This document shows, one piece after another, positions 1 through 8,427 of a DNA stretch of 64,000 nucleotides. The stretch is from Deltaproteobacteria bacterium IMCC39524. GTDB lineage: Bacteria; Desulfobacterota; Desulfuromonadia; Desulfuromonadales; BM103. The DNA is taken from assembly GCA_029667085.1 (NCBI GenBank), contig JARUHJ010000007.1, forward strand, positions 1 through 64,000, given 5' to 3'. Position 1 is the first letter of the stretch. The number at the start of each line of letters is the position of its first letter. The position numbers and the translations under genes were made by a program. The notes beneath the pieces are model-generated. The model was not told the origin of the DNA, made no database searches, and saw only the letters and a program-made list of their open reading frames with translations.

Positions 1-151
1 AGCCAAACCCAATAGGCCTTTGAAATGAAGCCTCCCTACCTCGGAAGGTTATTAGCCAGAGCAAATAATTATACCCTAAAATTAGGCATGCATTTCTGAC
101 ACACAGAGAAATTCTCAGTACCCCTGACTTATGAAAAAAGCCCACGGGTTT

Positions 152-592
152 TCATGAGTCAAGGAAACAAGGTAGAGCCCTTTCCCCATCAGAGTAATAG
201 CGGACTTCAATCGTATTCCCTTCCGGGTCCCTAAAATAAATTGACGTGCCAGTCCCATGTGCTCCCCAGCGTTTGACTGGCCCTTCCTCAATAACAACGC
301 CTTGCTCATTGAGCCTTGCCTGAAGGGCTTTTGAACCAGCTTCGTCAGTCGCAAAGCAGAAGTGGTTGAGGTTGGGACGACAGACTTCCTCTGGATTGGT
401 TTTCTCCCACATTTTTTTCGGGAAAAGGTCGATGATGCTGTCGGTAGAAAGCCTTACAGAGGGAAAGGGAACCTGCCCCGCAGTAAACTCCTCCAGCCTC
501 TCGCCTGGCAATTGCAGAACTTCAGTATAAAACTTGACCATTTTATCAATGTCGACAACGTTAATGACAATATGATCGAATATGAACTCCAT
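152..592 (-). CDS. VOC (glyoxalase/bleomycin-resistance) family protein
   Basis: A 146-residue protein of the vicinal-oxygen-chelate fold. The N-terminus (FDHIVINVVDIDKMVKFY) is the typical first beta-alpha unit with an early His. The C-terminus has HGTGTSIYFRDPEGNTIEVR, the family's closing strand with the metal-binding Glu. A good ribosome site (GGAGG) lies about 7 bases before the ATG at 592. The family includes glyoxalases, dioxygenases and antibiotic-binding proteins, and the substrate cannot be told from sequence. It lies just outside the left end of the repeat-rich island and looks like a chromosomal gene. No partner gene is visible. Confidence 0.85.
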   Translation of the reverse strand: MEFIFDHIVINVVDIDKMVKFYTEVLQLPGERLEEFTAGQVPFPSVRLSTDSIIDLFPKKMWEKTNPEEVCRPNLNHFCFATDEAGSKALQARLNEQGVVIEEGPVKRWGAHGTGTSIYFRDPEGNTIEVRYYSDGERALPCFLDS

Positions 593-796
593 GCCGATTC
601 CTCCAGTGTCCGTAAAAGTTTAGAGTACGAACTCAAATAAGACATTACCGATATTCTTTAAGGGATGGTTACAGGCCAATTATACTTGGTCGTATGTTGA
701 GGTCAAAGTGGGGGGGGTACTGTAAATCCTCTCGCAACTAATTCACAGTGGCTTTTCGACAGAAATGCGGAATTATTGCTGACCCTGCATTGTAAT

Positions 797-834
797 AAAA
801 AAAGCCCCACAATCCAGGAGGGGGAGAGTGGGGC
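797..834 (-). terminator. Rho-independent terminator reading leftwards
   Basis: GCCCCAC (804-810) pairs with GTGGGGC (828-834). Read on the minus strand the hairpin is followed by seven Us (A-run 797-803). It is placed to end leftward transcripts, including that of the kinase module at 1143-2974. Confidence 0.7.
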
Positions 835-955
835 AACGGGTTTCTATGGGTTTTTAGGAGGTAAAAATGAAGAACTATGTTCTGTTGTTTGATATCTTAC
901 CTTTTTAGTCAGACATGTCAAGAGAAAAAACACCCCTTTAATTGAAGTTTATATG

Positions 956-1091
956 AGGCAGGTGCGCTACCAGGCTGCGCTATCGCTATAAGTCAATGAT
1001 AACGGTGGTTTGATGTGCTTTTGTGTTGTATAGCTCATCGTCATAGCGCACAGGTTCCCGAAGCAGAATCGTTCGTTCTGCTCACTGTGCG
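956..1091. repeat. tRNA-Pro-like hairpin repeat, copy K1
   Basis: Positions 958-982 are identical over 25 bases to 19464-19488, the 5' half of the tRNA-Pro gene. Positions 1041-1091 match 3074-3124 (copy K2) at 47 of 51 bases and contain a stretch resembling the tRNA-Pro anticodon arm (TTCCCGAAGCAG). The K core can fold with GCGCAC pairing to GTGCG at its ends and AGCAG to CTGCT inside. It lies just downstream of the kinase gene. Confidence 0.7.
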
Positions 1092-1142
1092 TCCAGGCTG
1101 CGGAACATCCCGTGTCGTTCTTGTATTTATCTCGTGGGAGTA

Positions 1143-2282
1143 CTATTCGGAAGAAAAGTCCATTGTCGTAATGATTTGACTAATTTCAGTTTTGAACATG
1201 TCTATTGTCAACGTTGGTTTGTACCCCTCTTGTCGAAGTGCAGAAGCTATGCAGATGACTAAGCTGGAATCTAAATGTTGTATACCCATATTGGGGATAT
1301 CCTTTTGTTCAGAACTCCGGCCTAATACCTTAGTGGGGTTTCCTTCTTCTCTAATTTTGTCTGGTAGCCCATTCAACATGTGAGTCAATGTAACGGCAAG
1401 GGAGTATACATCACTCTTCTCATCTGCTGGCTCATTAGCAGTTAAAGCAGGGTCTGTGTAAGGAAAGCTTACTCTCATATCGTCAGGGCCAATAATTTCT
1501 CCGAAGTATCTAGCAGTCCCGAAGTCAATTATGATGGGTTCTCCGGCATCATTGATTAAAATATTGAGCGGCTTGATGTCACAGTGAACAATCTTGTTTT
1601 TGTGTAACCCTGCTATGCCGTCACACAATTGAAGAATAATAGTAAGAGCCCGCTCAACTTCCAGTTGCCCCTCTGCTAGCAAAATGTCATGTAAGCTTCT
1701 TGAGGTGCCTAGATAATCCTGCACAATAAATGCGCCTTGTTTGTTTGATAACCAATGAACTTCATGGATCTTGATCAACCCATGCAAATTGTAGCTTTTT
1801 AGCTTTTTACATATTTCAAGTTCTCTTCTTATGAATTGATTTGCAGACTTATCTCGTACATCCAGTTTGAGTAACTTCAACACTACTTCTCTGTGAGGGG
1901 TGGCCGCTTCATCCCATGCAACATACACACTAGTTAGTCCCTCTCTGGAAAGGTTTGCTTTAATTTGAAAGCGGTCTAAATATTTAACACCGTTATTTAG
2001 GGCAGGCAGCCTTAGGTCATTTTCGTCCCCAGAAAGCTCTTCTTCCTTTTTCCCTAATTGGTAATATCTCTTTGTGTGTAAACAAGCGATCAATAGTGCG
2101 ACAAGGACGGGACAGCCATAAAGAGCTCCCCAATAAGGACCAACAATTTTTTTGAAGGTAGATCCCTCAAAATAGGTGAATATTTGAAGTATCGACCAGA
2201 GCCCTGTAACAGTAGAAAAATACGTAGCGGCCGAGACCTTGGCCATTCTGGAGATACTTTGTTTGACTAATATACTTGCCAT
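1143..2282 (-). CDS. membrane-anchored Ser/Thr protein kinase
   Basis: A 379-residue eukaryote-like kinase. Two hydrophobic segments (about residues 18-38 and 52-70) precede the kinase domain (about 100-375), so the catalytic part should be cytoplasmic and membrane-tethered. Catalytic residues are present: ATP-binding Lys136 in VVLKLL, Glu154, the HCD catalytic loop (233-235) with Lys237 and Asn240, DFG at 253-255, and the helix-F Asp291. The Arg of the usual HRD is Cys here, which suggests no activation-loop-phosphate requirement (inference). It lies 89 bases downstream of the TPR gene on the same strand, so the two probably form one unit bracketed by repeats K1 and K2. The base composition is AT-rich compared with the core genes. 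A defence or signalling role is possible but not shown. Confidence 0.85.
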   Translation of the reverse strand: MASILVKQSISRMAKVSAATYFSTVTGLWSILQIFTYFEGSTFKKIVGPYWGALYGCPVLVALLIACLHTKRYYQLGKKEEELSGDENDLRLPALNNGVKYLDRFQIKANLSREGLTSVYVAWDEAATPHREVVLKLLKLDVRDKSANQFIRRELEICKKLKSYNLHGLIKIHEVHWLSNKQGAFIVQDYLGTSRSLHDILLAEGQLEVERALTIILQLCDGIAGLHKNKIVHCDIKPLNILINDAGEPIIIDFGTARYFGEIIGPDDMRVSFPYTDPALTANEPADEKSDVYSLAVTLTHMLNGLPDKIREEGNPTKVLGRSSEQKDIPNMGIQHLDSSLVICIASALRQEGYKPTLTIDMFKTEISQIITTMDFSSE

Positions 2283-2371
2283 TTGATTGACTACTTCTGC
2301 AATTCAGGGAGTATGGTGAAGTAAGTTAATATACCTTTAGTATAAATATGCTATCAATAACAAAAGCATAT

Positions 2372-2974
2372 TTAGCCAGAGCTCCCATCTATATCGAGAT
2401 CTCCAGGGAACCAGCCATACTGGTTTTTCAGGCCATGTTTCTCTAAGCAATAGAGGGGACACTCTGAAAGAGTTCTCCCTAACAATCCATCCTCGCTATT
2501 TTCTGGTGACTCTTTGAAGATGCGGTTGATGTTGTGCTTACATTCGTTCATCTCATCTATTTGACCTGACTCTTCATAGAGTTCAATCAGTATTTTGTAA
2601 ACCTCAATGGCGTCTGCATTTTGGCAGTCTGTTTCGTACATATTTGCAATGATATGCAAATTTTCAGGGATATTTGGAATGGCCTTGTTCATCAGTATCC
2701 TTGCTCTAACTATCCCAGCGCTGTATCGGAGGTTCTCATAATCAGGGACCAAACCTGAGTAGAGATTGTAGGCCTTGTTATTTTCACCGTGGTACAAATA
2801 TATGTCGGCAAGTTTTCTCCTGATTTGAAGATGCTCCGAGCGTAAAGCGACATATTCTTCTAAGGCCTCAATCATCTTGGCGACGTTTCTCTCTTCAGAG
2901 TGCTGCTGGGCGAGAATAAGGAGTCTCTTGTGTGGATTTTCAGGAAGGATTGAAATGTAGTTAGATTGAGTCAT
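2372..2974 (-). CDS. TPR-like helical repeat protein, partner of the kinase
   Basis: About 200 residues when started at the ATG at 2974, chosen because AAGAGG lies 9 bases upstream; a longer frame begins at 3022. The middle has tetratricopeptide-like helix pairs (EEYVALRSEHLQIRRKLADIY; DAIEVYKILIELYEESG). There is no signal peptide or membrane segment. The C-terminus is Asp/Gly rich. Its position directly upstream of the membrane kinase suggests a scaffold or sensor for it. No specific family was recognised. Confidence 0.7.
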   Translation of the reverse strand: MTQSNYISILPENPHKRLLILAQQHSEERNVAKMIEALEEYVALRSEHLQIRRKLADIYLYHGENNKAYNLYSGLVPDYENLRYSAGIVRARILMNKAIPNIPENLHIIANMYETDCQNADAIEVYKILIELYEESGQIDEMNECKHNINRIFKESPENSEDGLLGRTLSECPLYCLEKHGLKNQYGWFPGDLDIDGSSG

Positions 2975-3037
2975 TTGAAAAAACCTCTTAATCCATAGAT
3001 TTTTCTCCATGCGCTGGGGCATGTTTTGAGACTAAAG

Positions 3038-3124
3038 TGCGCTACCAAGATGCGCTATATCATCAAAATATGGTCATAGCGCACCTGTTCCCGAAGCAGA
3101 AGCGTTCGCTCTGCTCACTGTGCG
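3038..3124. repeat. tRNA-Pro-like hairpin repeat, copy K2
   Basis: Second copy of the repeat at 956-1091. GTGCGCTACCA-AGATGCGCTA resembles the tRNA 5' half, and 3074-3124 matches 1041-1091 at 47 of 51 bases. Together K1 and K2 bracket the TPR-kinase pair in the same orientation. Confidence 0.65.
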
Positions 3125-3202
3125 CCAACGTACCAGAGAGGACGTCATCCAGGGGGCGTTCTTGGAGGGGTCTCTACTCAATGTGGAATTGTACTCTATT
3201 TA

Positions 3203-3619
3203 CTAAAATACCTTTGCGCTCACTTTGCAAGAGCCCTCAAACCAGCCTCCGTATGAACTTCTGTTGAGTCCTCCAGAGTTATCTATTATTGTTTCAATAG
3301 GCCTTTCTTCGCCTTCAAATAAAGCATGCATTTTAATCCTAGTGTCCTCGACTATCAACTTAAGGGCAATGTTTTTGCCCTCTTCCTGATGGATAGTTTC
3401 TTCTTCAGTATAAACCCTTCCAAAATTAGATTTCACTTTGATAACTTTGTCATCTAATTTTGTTATGGTGAAACCAAAATTTGATTTGCTTCCTGTGCCC
3501 GAGGATCTAATTGGGCTTACGAATATAGCTTCGCATGATAAATACTGCTCAGTTTCTTTAGGACCACAGCCAATCATCATCAAAGCAAGGAGTGTTACGG
3601 CAATAGTCGTTAGTTTCAT
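3203..3619 (-). CDS. predicted lipoprotein of unknown function
   Basis: 138 residues with a type II signal peptide: Lys at 3, hydrophobic TTIAVTLLALM, then MIGC with the lipidated Cys at 18. The mature part is beta-rich (FGFTITKLDDKVIKVKS) and holds two further Cys (about residues 29 and 131) that could form a disulphide. GGAGGATTCTTCA precedes the ATG at 3619. The family was not recognised. It lies between repeat K2 and a 700-base gap. Confidence 0.7.
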   Translation of the reverse strand: MKLTTIAVTLLALMMIGCGPKETEQYLSCEAIFVSPIRSSGTGSKSNFGFTITKLDDKVIKVKSNFGRVYTEEETIHQEEGKNIALKLIVEDTRIKMHALFEGEERPIETIIDNSGGLNRSSYGGWFEGSCKVSAKVF

Positions 3620-4316
3620 TGAAGAATCCTCCAGAAATTGAGCGTTAAGGTGTGATGGGGGCAGAGTTTTTGTCTTGACGCCCTAAAAAAACCGCCAGAG
3701 GTCAGCATGTAGCCGACAACAGCGGTCAGATGGTTGGTTCAATATCGTCCTGCAAGAAAGTTGATCATTCCATCCCCCATGGAAGACAACAAATAAGACA
3801 AAACTAATCTATGCCAACTAGGTTCTTAAGTAAAGTTATTCGGAAGTTTACCGAAGGCACATATCTCGAGATTTCCCCTGCAGGCGCATCCGCTCTCATC
3901 ATAACTCCTTAGAACAATAGCAACTTTTCGAAGCGCCTGCCGAATGCACGCAAACACATCCTCGCCGGCATGCACATTTACGAGCTTCTCGTCGTCTCAT
4001 AGACCTGCGCCAGACGTCTGGGATGGGTAGGGCCATGGGGCTGTCACGGTCGGGCCATAGGTGGTCGGTCAGGGGCAGAGGTGGCGAGTTGGGAGTGGCG
4101 GCCTAATGGTGAAATTTCATCAGGACAGTTTGATGGCGACGGGTCGTCAAGTGCGGCGGGTTGTCACAACAATTTTTTCATGGGATGATCTTCTGTCACT
4201 ACATCAGAAAAATTTTCAAAAAGACTCGACGCTCGACATCATTTCCGCTCACTTGCACCAATTGTTTCAACGTAGAATTGTCTGGCTGAACAAGTAAATA
4301 CGACAGGAGTCATGTC
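3620..4316. other. 700-base gap at the left of the replication module
   Basis: I see no convincing gene. 3680-3730 has a weak hairpin (ACCGC..GCGGT) next to an A-run. 3985-4160 is GC-rich and unlike the AT-rich flanks. 4220-4245 has a GACTCGACGCTCGAC stretch similar to GGCGTCGAGGCGTCGAG near 7650, the two lying on either side of the replication genes. An origin or control region is possible, but this is a guess. Confidence 0.3.
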
Positions 4317-5222
4317 ATGGCTAAACCAAAAATACCGACGATTTCCATCGAAGCAGCAGTCGCCCGAATGATCAATCTAGATTTACTCCCAGCTGATGAA
4401 ACTCCATATGATCTTTATGATTACTTAGAAATATTGTGCGACCATGCAGAAGAGAGGTACAAAAATGCTCGTGGTAAAACCTCTGAAGAACGTCTGAGGA
4501 CGTTAGAACTTCTCTGGATCGCTTGCAGAGAAAGACTCAAATTCGCTTTGTGCCTTCAGCAAGCCCTAGAACAAGCTGTTAAATTCCCCGTTCGTCATAG
4601 GATTGAGGTCGTGGCTCAAGCAGAGGGCAGGCCTCTATTGAATGTGAAAAACGTATCTAACTGGGCTAAATTATATTTTCGTACGTATATTACTGATTGG
4701 AAACCCGTTCAAACATCAGCAAGAAAAATCACAAGCTGGGAAGACTGCCAGATTAGAATAAACAAAAACTTTAAGATCTCATTGTTTAACAAGGGATATT
4801 ATCAAAAGGTTCTGTCATTCCAAGATGTCGGCCTGTGGAGAAAGAAAGATAATTCTCTAAACAAAACAGGAGAGATATTAATATGGCTGAGTCGAAAGAA
4901 GCCAACATCTGACTTCATCAGCGATAAGTCGCATGGTACTAAACACGGTGTTATCCCCAAGGACATAACCTTACTTAGAAAAGCTCTGAAAGATTTAACC
5001 GGACTGACAGATGATCCGTTCTTTCCCCTGCATGAAGAAAATAATTACATGCCACGTTTTAAAATCATCGATGACAGACGTAACGCCGCTGAACGGGCAA
5101 AGCTGATTTCTAGACATTATGAATACGATGATTCTCTAGCCCATGGCGAAGCCAAAGATTTTGATGATGAAGATGACGAGGCTGGCACACTAATAAGAAA
5201 AGCAGAAGACGATTACCGGTAA
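4317..5222 (+). CDS. hypothetical protein of mobile-element replication module
   Basis: 301 residues, with AGGAG about 9 bases before the ATG. No family was recognised. The N-terminal half is helical (about residues 10-95, with LEILCDHAEERYK and LLWIACRERLKFALCLQQALEQ), the middle has basic segments that could bind DNA, and the C-terminus is strongly acidic (DFDDEDDEAG). There is no signal peptide or membrane segment. It is transcribed towards the split ATPase gene pair starting at 5399, with a palindromic site between them. Its place suggests a replication or control protein of an integrated satellite or plasmid. Confidence 0.6.
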   Translation: MAKPKIPTISIEAAVARMINLDLLPADETPYDLYDYLEILCDHAEERYKNARGKTSEERLRTLELLWIACRERLKFALCLQQALEQAVKFPVRHRIEVVAQAEGRPLLNVKNVSNWAKLYFRTYITDWKPVQTSARKITSWEDCQIRINKNFKISLFNKGYYQKVLSFQDVGLWRKKDNSLNKTGEILIWLSRKKPTSDFISDKSHGTKHGVIPKDITLLRKALKDLTGLTDDPFFPLHEENNYMPRFKIIDDRRNAAERAKLISRHYEYDDSLAHGEAKDFDDEDDEAGTLIRKAEDDYR

Positions 5223-5298
5223 CAAAGACTTTTGAAGGTTTTTTTGTAAAAATTTTCTTAGTAATAACAGATAGCTACAAACCATCTCATCCGTATCT

Positions 5299-5323
5299 CG
5301 TTACTAGTAACGCATTACTAGTA
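5299..5323. promoter_or_regulatory. palindromic operator-like site
   Basis: CGTTACTAGTAACG (5299-5312) is a perfect 14-base palindrome. It is followed at once by a second half-copy, ATTACTAGTA (5314-5323), the whole framed by ATCTC and GAGAT. It lies about 85 bases upstream of the ATPase gene pair and may be a repressor or replication-initiator site. Confidence 0.45.
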
Positions 5324-5398
5324 GGAGATGTGGATCTGGGCATGGGGCTCTATCTGGTTTTCTCCTGACAAAAAGCTCTAGCTAATAGGAGGTAAACC

Positions 5399-5911
5399 AT
5401 GAAAGAGCTTGAACCACAAGTTGTTGAACTCCCCGGTGATGTTCTCTCGTCACCACAAGTCGTAGCCTGTAGGGACAGGCCTACAATCACACAGAAGTTC
5501 CCAGACAACCTTCCAGCTGAGTTGAACCTAGTGCTCGGACAAACGGGAAATGCCTACGCCATCATGAAGGATGCAGGCAACCCTTATGTTTTGGCTGTTG
5601 GGAGCAAGCAACTTAACAACCTCATCCGGGTCAATGCCCAACGGCACAACATTAACCTCCGACAAGCCGACATCAGGGATATCAATCATTCACTTCAAGC
5701 GCATGCTGAATCAGCTGGCATATGTCGAGAGGTTTGGTACCGAACCGCGCCCATTGAAGGCGGTATCGAGATTGACCTGGGCGACAGTAAGCACACGCAC
5801 GTCAGAATCACTGCCGGGGAAGTGGAGATCGTCAAGGAAGATTCTACAACTCTGTTCTTCCGCACGCCATCAACACTGCCAATGAGTATGCCTGCGGAGG
5901 TCAGTGAATGA
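5399..5911 (+). CDS. N-terminal half of a split phage/plasmid ATPase
   Basis: 170 residues with a strong ribosome site (AGGAGG, 6 bases before the ATG). The C-terminal part, VWYRTAPIEGGIEIDLGD followed by a FFRTPSTLPMSMP-like stretch, resembles from memory the region that directly precedes the P-loop domain in single-chain mobile-element ATP-binding proteins of about 500-600 residues. Here the chain stops at 5911 and the ATPase half begins at 5908 in another frame (ATGA overlap), so the family protein appears split into two coupled genes. A frameshift of a once single gene is the alternative. Confidence 0.6.
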   Translation: MKELEPQVVELPGDVLSSPQVVACRDRPTITQKFPDNLPAELNLVLGQTGNAYAIMKDAGNPYVLAVGSKQLNNLIRVNAQRHNINLRQADIRDINHSLQAHAESAGICREVWYRTAPIEGGIEIDLGDSKHTHVRITAGEVEIVKEDSTTLFFRTPSTLPMSMPAEVSE

Positions 5912-6915
5912 GAACACTGCGTAAGTATCTCAATATGCGCGAGGTATTGAAGATGTTGGTGGTTGCCTGGATCAGTTACACGTTGGCGCACCCGAAGATT
6001 CCATCGACTAACTATCTGATACTGCTTCTGGTCGGCGGGCAGGGGAGCGGCAAGTCGTTTCTGTGCAATCTACTTTTGAAGCTGATTGATCCGAGTAGAA
6101 CAGGTGTCCAGGTACTGCCCAAAAACGTGAAAGACCTTGCGATCTCGATGCAGAACTCGCACCTGCGATGTATCGACAATACCCGTACTGTCAGCTCAAC
6201 TATGTCTGACTATCTCTGCATGACCTCAACGGGTGGGACATTGAATACAAGGCGCCTATACACGGACGATGAGGAGCAGAGCATCAATCTGCACGGAGGG
6301 TTAGTGATCAACGGCATTGGAAATATTGTCGAGCAGCCCGACCTGCATCAACGCAGCCTGACGATAGAACTGCAGCCGATATCAGAGGTCCAGAGAAAAT
6401 CAGAGACGGAACTGCTGAGAGAGTTCGATGCCGATCTGCCGGTGATTATGCGTGAGCTTTTCGGGTTGATTGCAAACATCTTTAAATATCTACCCGAAGC
6501 GGAAGTCAGTCACCCTGAGCGGATGCTGGATTTTTGCCGGTGGCTTGCTGCGATGGAAGTGATTTCTGATGCTCCTAAAGGGGCCTACCAAATGGAGTAC
6601 AGCAACGTCATCAATCAGGGCCAGCTCGACAGTCTGCAAAGCTGCTTACTTGCCTCAGAGGTTCTTGACTTTGCGGAAACATTAAAATCTGCAGGATGGG
6701 TCGGGACTCCTGCTGAACTGCTGGAGGATCTGAACGCCACAGTTGGCCGAAACACTCAGAGGTCGAGGGAGTGGCCGCAAAATCCGATTGCATTATCGAA
6801 GCGGTTATTACCACTTCAGGCCGGACTGCTGACGCAGGGGGTCTCGGTGACATTCACACGGGGGAAACACAGGACCATAGCTATTACTGTTCTTGGAGGT
6901 AAAAATGAAGACTGA
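5908..6915 (+). CDS. P-loop ATPase half of a replication-type protein
   Basis: 335 residues. Walker A is GGQGSGKS at residues 43-50, unusually close to the N-terminus. It is followed by a DNTRTVSSTMSDYL segment and an LYTDDEEQ stretch typical of ATPases from phage satellites and integrated plasmids (recalled family resemblance, not searched). A role in element replication as helicase-like ATPase is inferred. The start overlaps the stop of the previous gene by four bases (ATGA), so translation is coupled. The C-terminus (NPIALSKRLLPLQAGLLTQGVSVTFTRG) resembles a winged-helix DNA-binding end. Confidence 0.7.
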   Translation: MRTLRKYLNMREVLKMLVVAWISYTLAHPKIPSTNYLILLLVGGQGSGKSFLCNLLLKLIDPSRTGVQVLPKNVKDLAISMQNSHLRCIDNTRTVSSTMSDYLCMTSTGGTLNTRRLYTDDEEQSINLHGGLVINGIGNIVEQPDLHQRSLTIELQPISEVQRKSETELLREFDADLPVIMRELFGLIANIFKYLPEAEVSHPERMLDFCRWLAAMEVISDAPKGAYQMEYSNVINQGQLDSLQSCLLASEVLDFAETLKSAGWVGTPAELLEDLNATVGRNTQRSREWPQNPIALSKRLLPLQAGLLTQGVSVTFTRGKHRTIAITVLGGKNED

Positions 6916-7195
6916 AATCATGATTGTTTTAGATGAAGATTACACCGTACATAAAGGTTTTTATGACCGGATAAAGCACGAAATCTTAGATGGCTTGCAT
7001 GTACTACAGCCCAACGTTGAATACACTGCGGAGAAACTTTGCGGCCCCATGCTTTGGGGTTCATTGAAGAGGGGTGAGTCGCCGCTGGCAGGTCGCTGTA
7101 TCGCGGACATGGTTCGTAAGGGTGTTTTGCCGCTACAGTTTGTTGGGTGCGAACACCTGTCCCCTAAACGTTACATACTCAATTCAATTAACTAA
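6905..7195 (+). CDS. small hypothetical protein, replication module
   Basis: About 96 residues from the ATG at 6905, chosen because GGAGG lies 6 bases upstream; the frame is open from 6893. It overlaps the end of the ATPase gene by 11 bases, which points to one operon. Alpha/beta composition, no membrane segment, two Cys. No family was recognised. The segment YTAEKLCGPMLWGSLKRGESPLAGRCIADMVRKG could be a helix-turn-helix, but this is a guess. Confidence 0.6.
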   Translation: MKTEIMIVLDEDYTVHKGFYDRIKHEILDGLHVLQPNVEYTAEKLCGPMLWGSLKRGESPLAGRCIADMVRKGVLPLQFVGCEHLSPKRYILNSIN

Positions 7196-7215
7196 TTTTT
7201 GAAAGGAAGAAACTA

Positions 7216-7584
7216 ATGCAACGACAAGAATGGCTTAACATTGATTATATTTTGGAAAGAGTGAACTGGCATTTGAGCAACCACGCGTATGAGTTGATAA
7301 AGCCGTACCGGGGCAAAGGGATTTGCTACAAAGAAGGAACGTTTTGGCTGGTTGATCTGTTCGGAGACATCATCCTTGAAGACGTTGATCTTTCCGAGTT
7401 TGGCGAAGGGTATAATCTGCTCAAGACGGCAGAGTCCCACGAATTTGAGGAGTTTATCGCCAATGTGTGCGACGGCCTGTTAATCAAGGCAGGACATGAT
7501 TTTGAGTCAAGCGACTGTGATGTCTGTGATGATCTGCGAAACTCGGCGGGTATTCGGATTGACGACATAGCTTCAGGCGACTAG
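7216..7584 (+). CDS. small acidic hypothetical protein
   Basis: 122 residues, acidic, with ribosome site GAAAGGAAG before the ATG at 7216 and 20 bases after the previous stop, so it is the last gene of the replication module operon. Contains a C-terminal SSDCDVCDDL cluster with two Cys. No family recognised. The 240 bases after it (7585-7824) are GC-rich, with short GTCGA-type repeats and no gene I can support. Confidence 0.6.
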   Translation: MQRQEWLNIDYILERVNWHLSNHAYELIKPYRGKGICYKEGTFWLVDLFGDIILEDVDLSEFGEGYNLLKTAESHEFEEFIANVCDGLLIKAGHDFESSDCDVCDDLRNSAGIRIDDIASGD

Positions 7585-7824
7585 GCCAGGACCCGACGCT
7601 TCGGCGCTGCCCCTAAAATCGTAAGTCTTTGATTTTTATGGGATGGCGTCGAGGCGTCGAGTGCGACAGGTGTTTTGAAAAGTTTTTTGTGATGTGTACC
7701 GACTCCCTTGCCCCGCATTTGTTGTGGGATTTTTTTTGGCGTTCGATCGACGCACCCGACGACTTGTCGCCCTGCCATAGTTTTCATGGGCTTACGGGCG
7801 ACAGGCCAGGGTCAGGTCGTCGAG

Positions 7825-8004
7825 TCACCCCTGCCGCCACCTGTAAACACCGTAGCCAATCCCGGCAACAGTCCCGATCACCAGAAACGGAATAGGGTAA
7901 AAATAGGATGTTGCTGCGATAGCAACGATTGAAAAAATTCGAGTATTCTTGAACATCAAACAAAGGCCTACAGCCACAGCAATAGGAACCAGTTTCTCTA
8001 TCAT
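7825..8004 (-). CDS. 59-residue two-span membrane protein
   Basis: An ORF of 59 codons from ATG 8004 to TGA 7825. It begins MIEKLVPIAVAVGLCLMF and has a second hydrophobic stretch, then ends in a basic tail (YRWRQG). AAGGAGG lies 7 bases before the ATG, and the ATG overlaps the stop of the upstream gene (ATGA, 8001-8004), so translation looks coupled. Small size and two membrane spans recall phage holin-like or toxin-like peptides, but nothing proves that. Confidence 0.6.
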   Translation of the reverse strand: MIEKLVPIAVAVGLCLMFKNTRIFSIVAIAATSYFYPIPFLVIGTVAGIGYGVYRWRQG

Positions 8005-8414
8005 TTTGAGGCCTCCTTCTTGCTTGCCTTCTTCGTAGTGGTCTTGGTGGCTTTAGTAAGTTTGTTCAGTTCTTCTATGAAGGGTTTTGTATCCTTCTTC
8101 ATGTATTGCCGCTTCTCACAGACGATCAATCCCTCTTTCTTCAGTGCCGCTCCAAGGAATCCTGTGTTGTTGATGCTCTGCCCACAGTAGACAGTCTTGA
8201 ATACACTCAAGCTGAAGGGCTCTTTTGCTTCCTGGAGACACTTGAGTATGTCGTCCAGGGGAACCCAATGGTCACAGAAATGACCGGATCCTGTGTTCTC
8301 GGTGATACGGAACATGATGGTCTTGTTGTGGTACCCGAATTCATAGGCCAGTTCAGAGCGTACCGACAGAGAAGGGCATGTGCTTTTCCTCAAGATACGT
8401 ATCTCTTCAGACAT
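8001..8414 (-). CDS. hypothetical protein with Lys/Thr-rich tail
   Basis: 137 residues from the ATG at 8414, selected because AAAGGAG sits 6 bases upstream; the open frame begins at 8444. The first 110 residues look globular with several Cys. The last 25 (KLTKATKTTTKKASKKEASK) are Lys/Thr/Ala-rich and probably disordered and nucleic-acid binding. Same strand and tight spacing with the genes at 8428-9086 suggest one operon. No family recognised. Confidence 0.55.
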   Translation of the reverse strand: MSEEIRILRKSTCPSLSVRSELAYEFGYHNKTIMFRITENTGSGHFCDHWVPLDDILKCLQEAKEPFSLSVFKTVYCGQSINNTGFLGAALKKEGLIVCEKRQYMKKDTKPFIEELNKLTKATKTTTKKASKKEASK

Positions 8415-8427
8415 AGTTTTTCTCCTT

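Noticed and set aside
1-151. Possible gene start at the left edge
   Set aside because: No frame with coding signals reaches the edge; nothing can be supported here.
867-908. 13-codon ORF with a strong AGGAGG start (MKNYVLLFDILPF)
   Set aside because: Too short to support as a gene; may be the cut 5' end of a gene lost at the island border or a leader peptide.
4061-4297. 78-residue ORF in the gap before the replication module
   Set aside because: No ribosome site, composition shifts midway from GC-rich to AT-rich, and no recognisable motif.
7629-7932. Overlapping plus-strand ORFs of 74-88 residues
   Set aside because: They overlap each other and the better-supported small membrane protein on the minus strand (7825-8004), and have low-complexity Arg/Pro/Ser composition.
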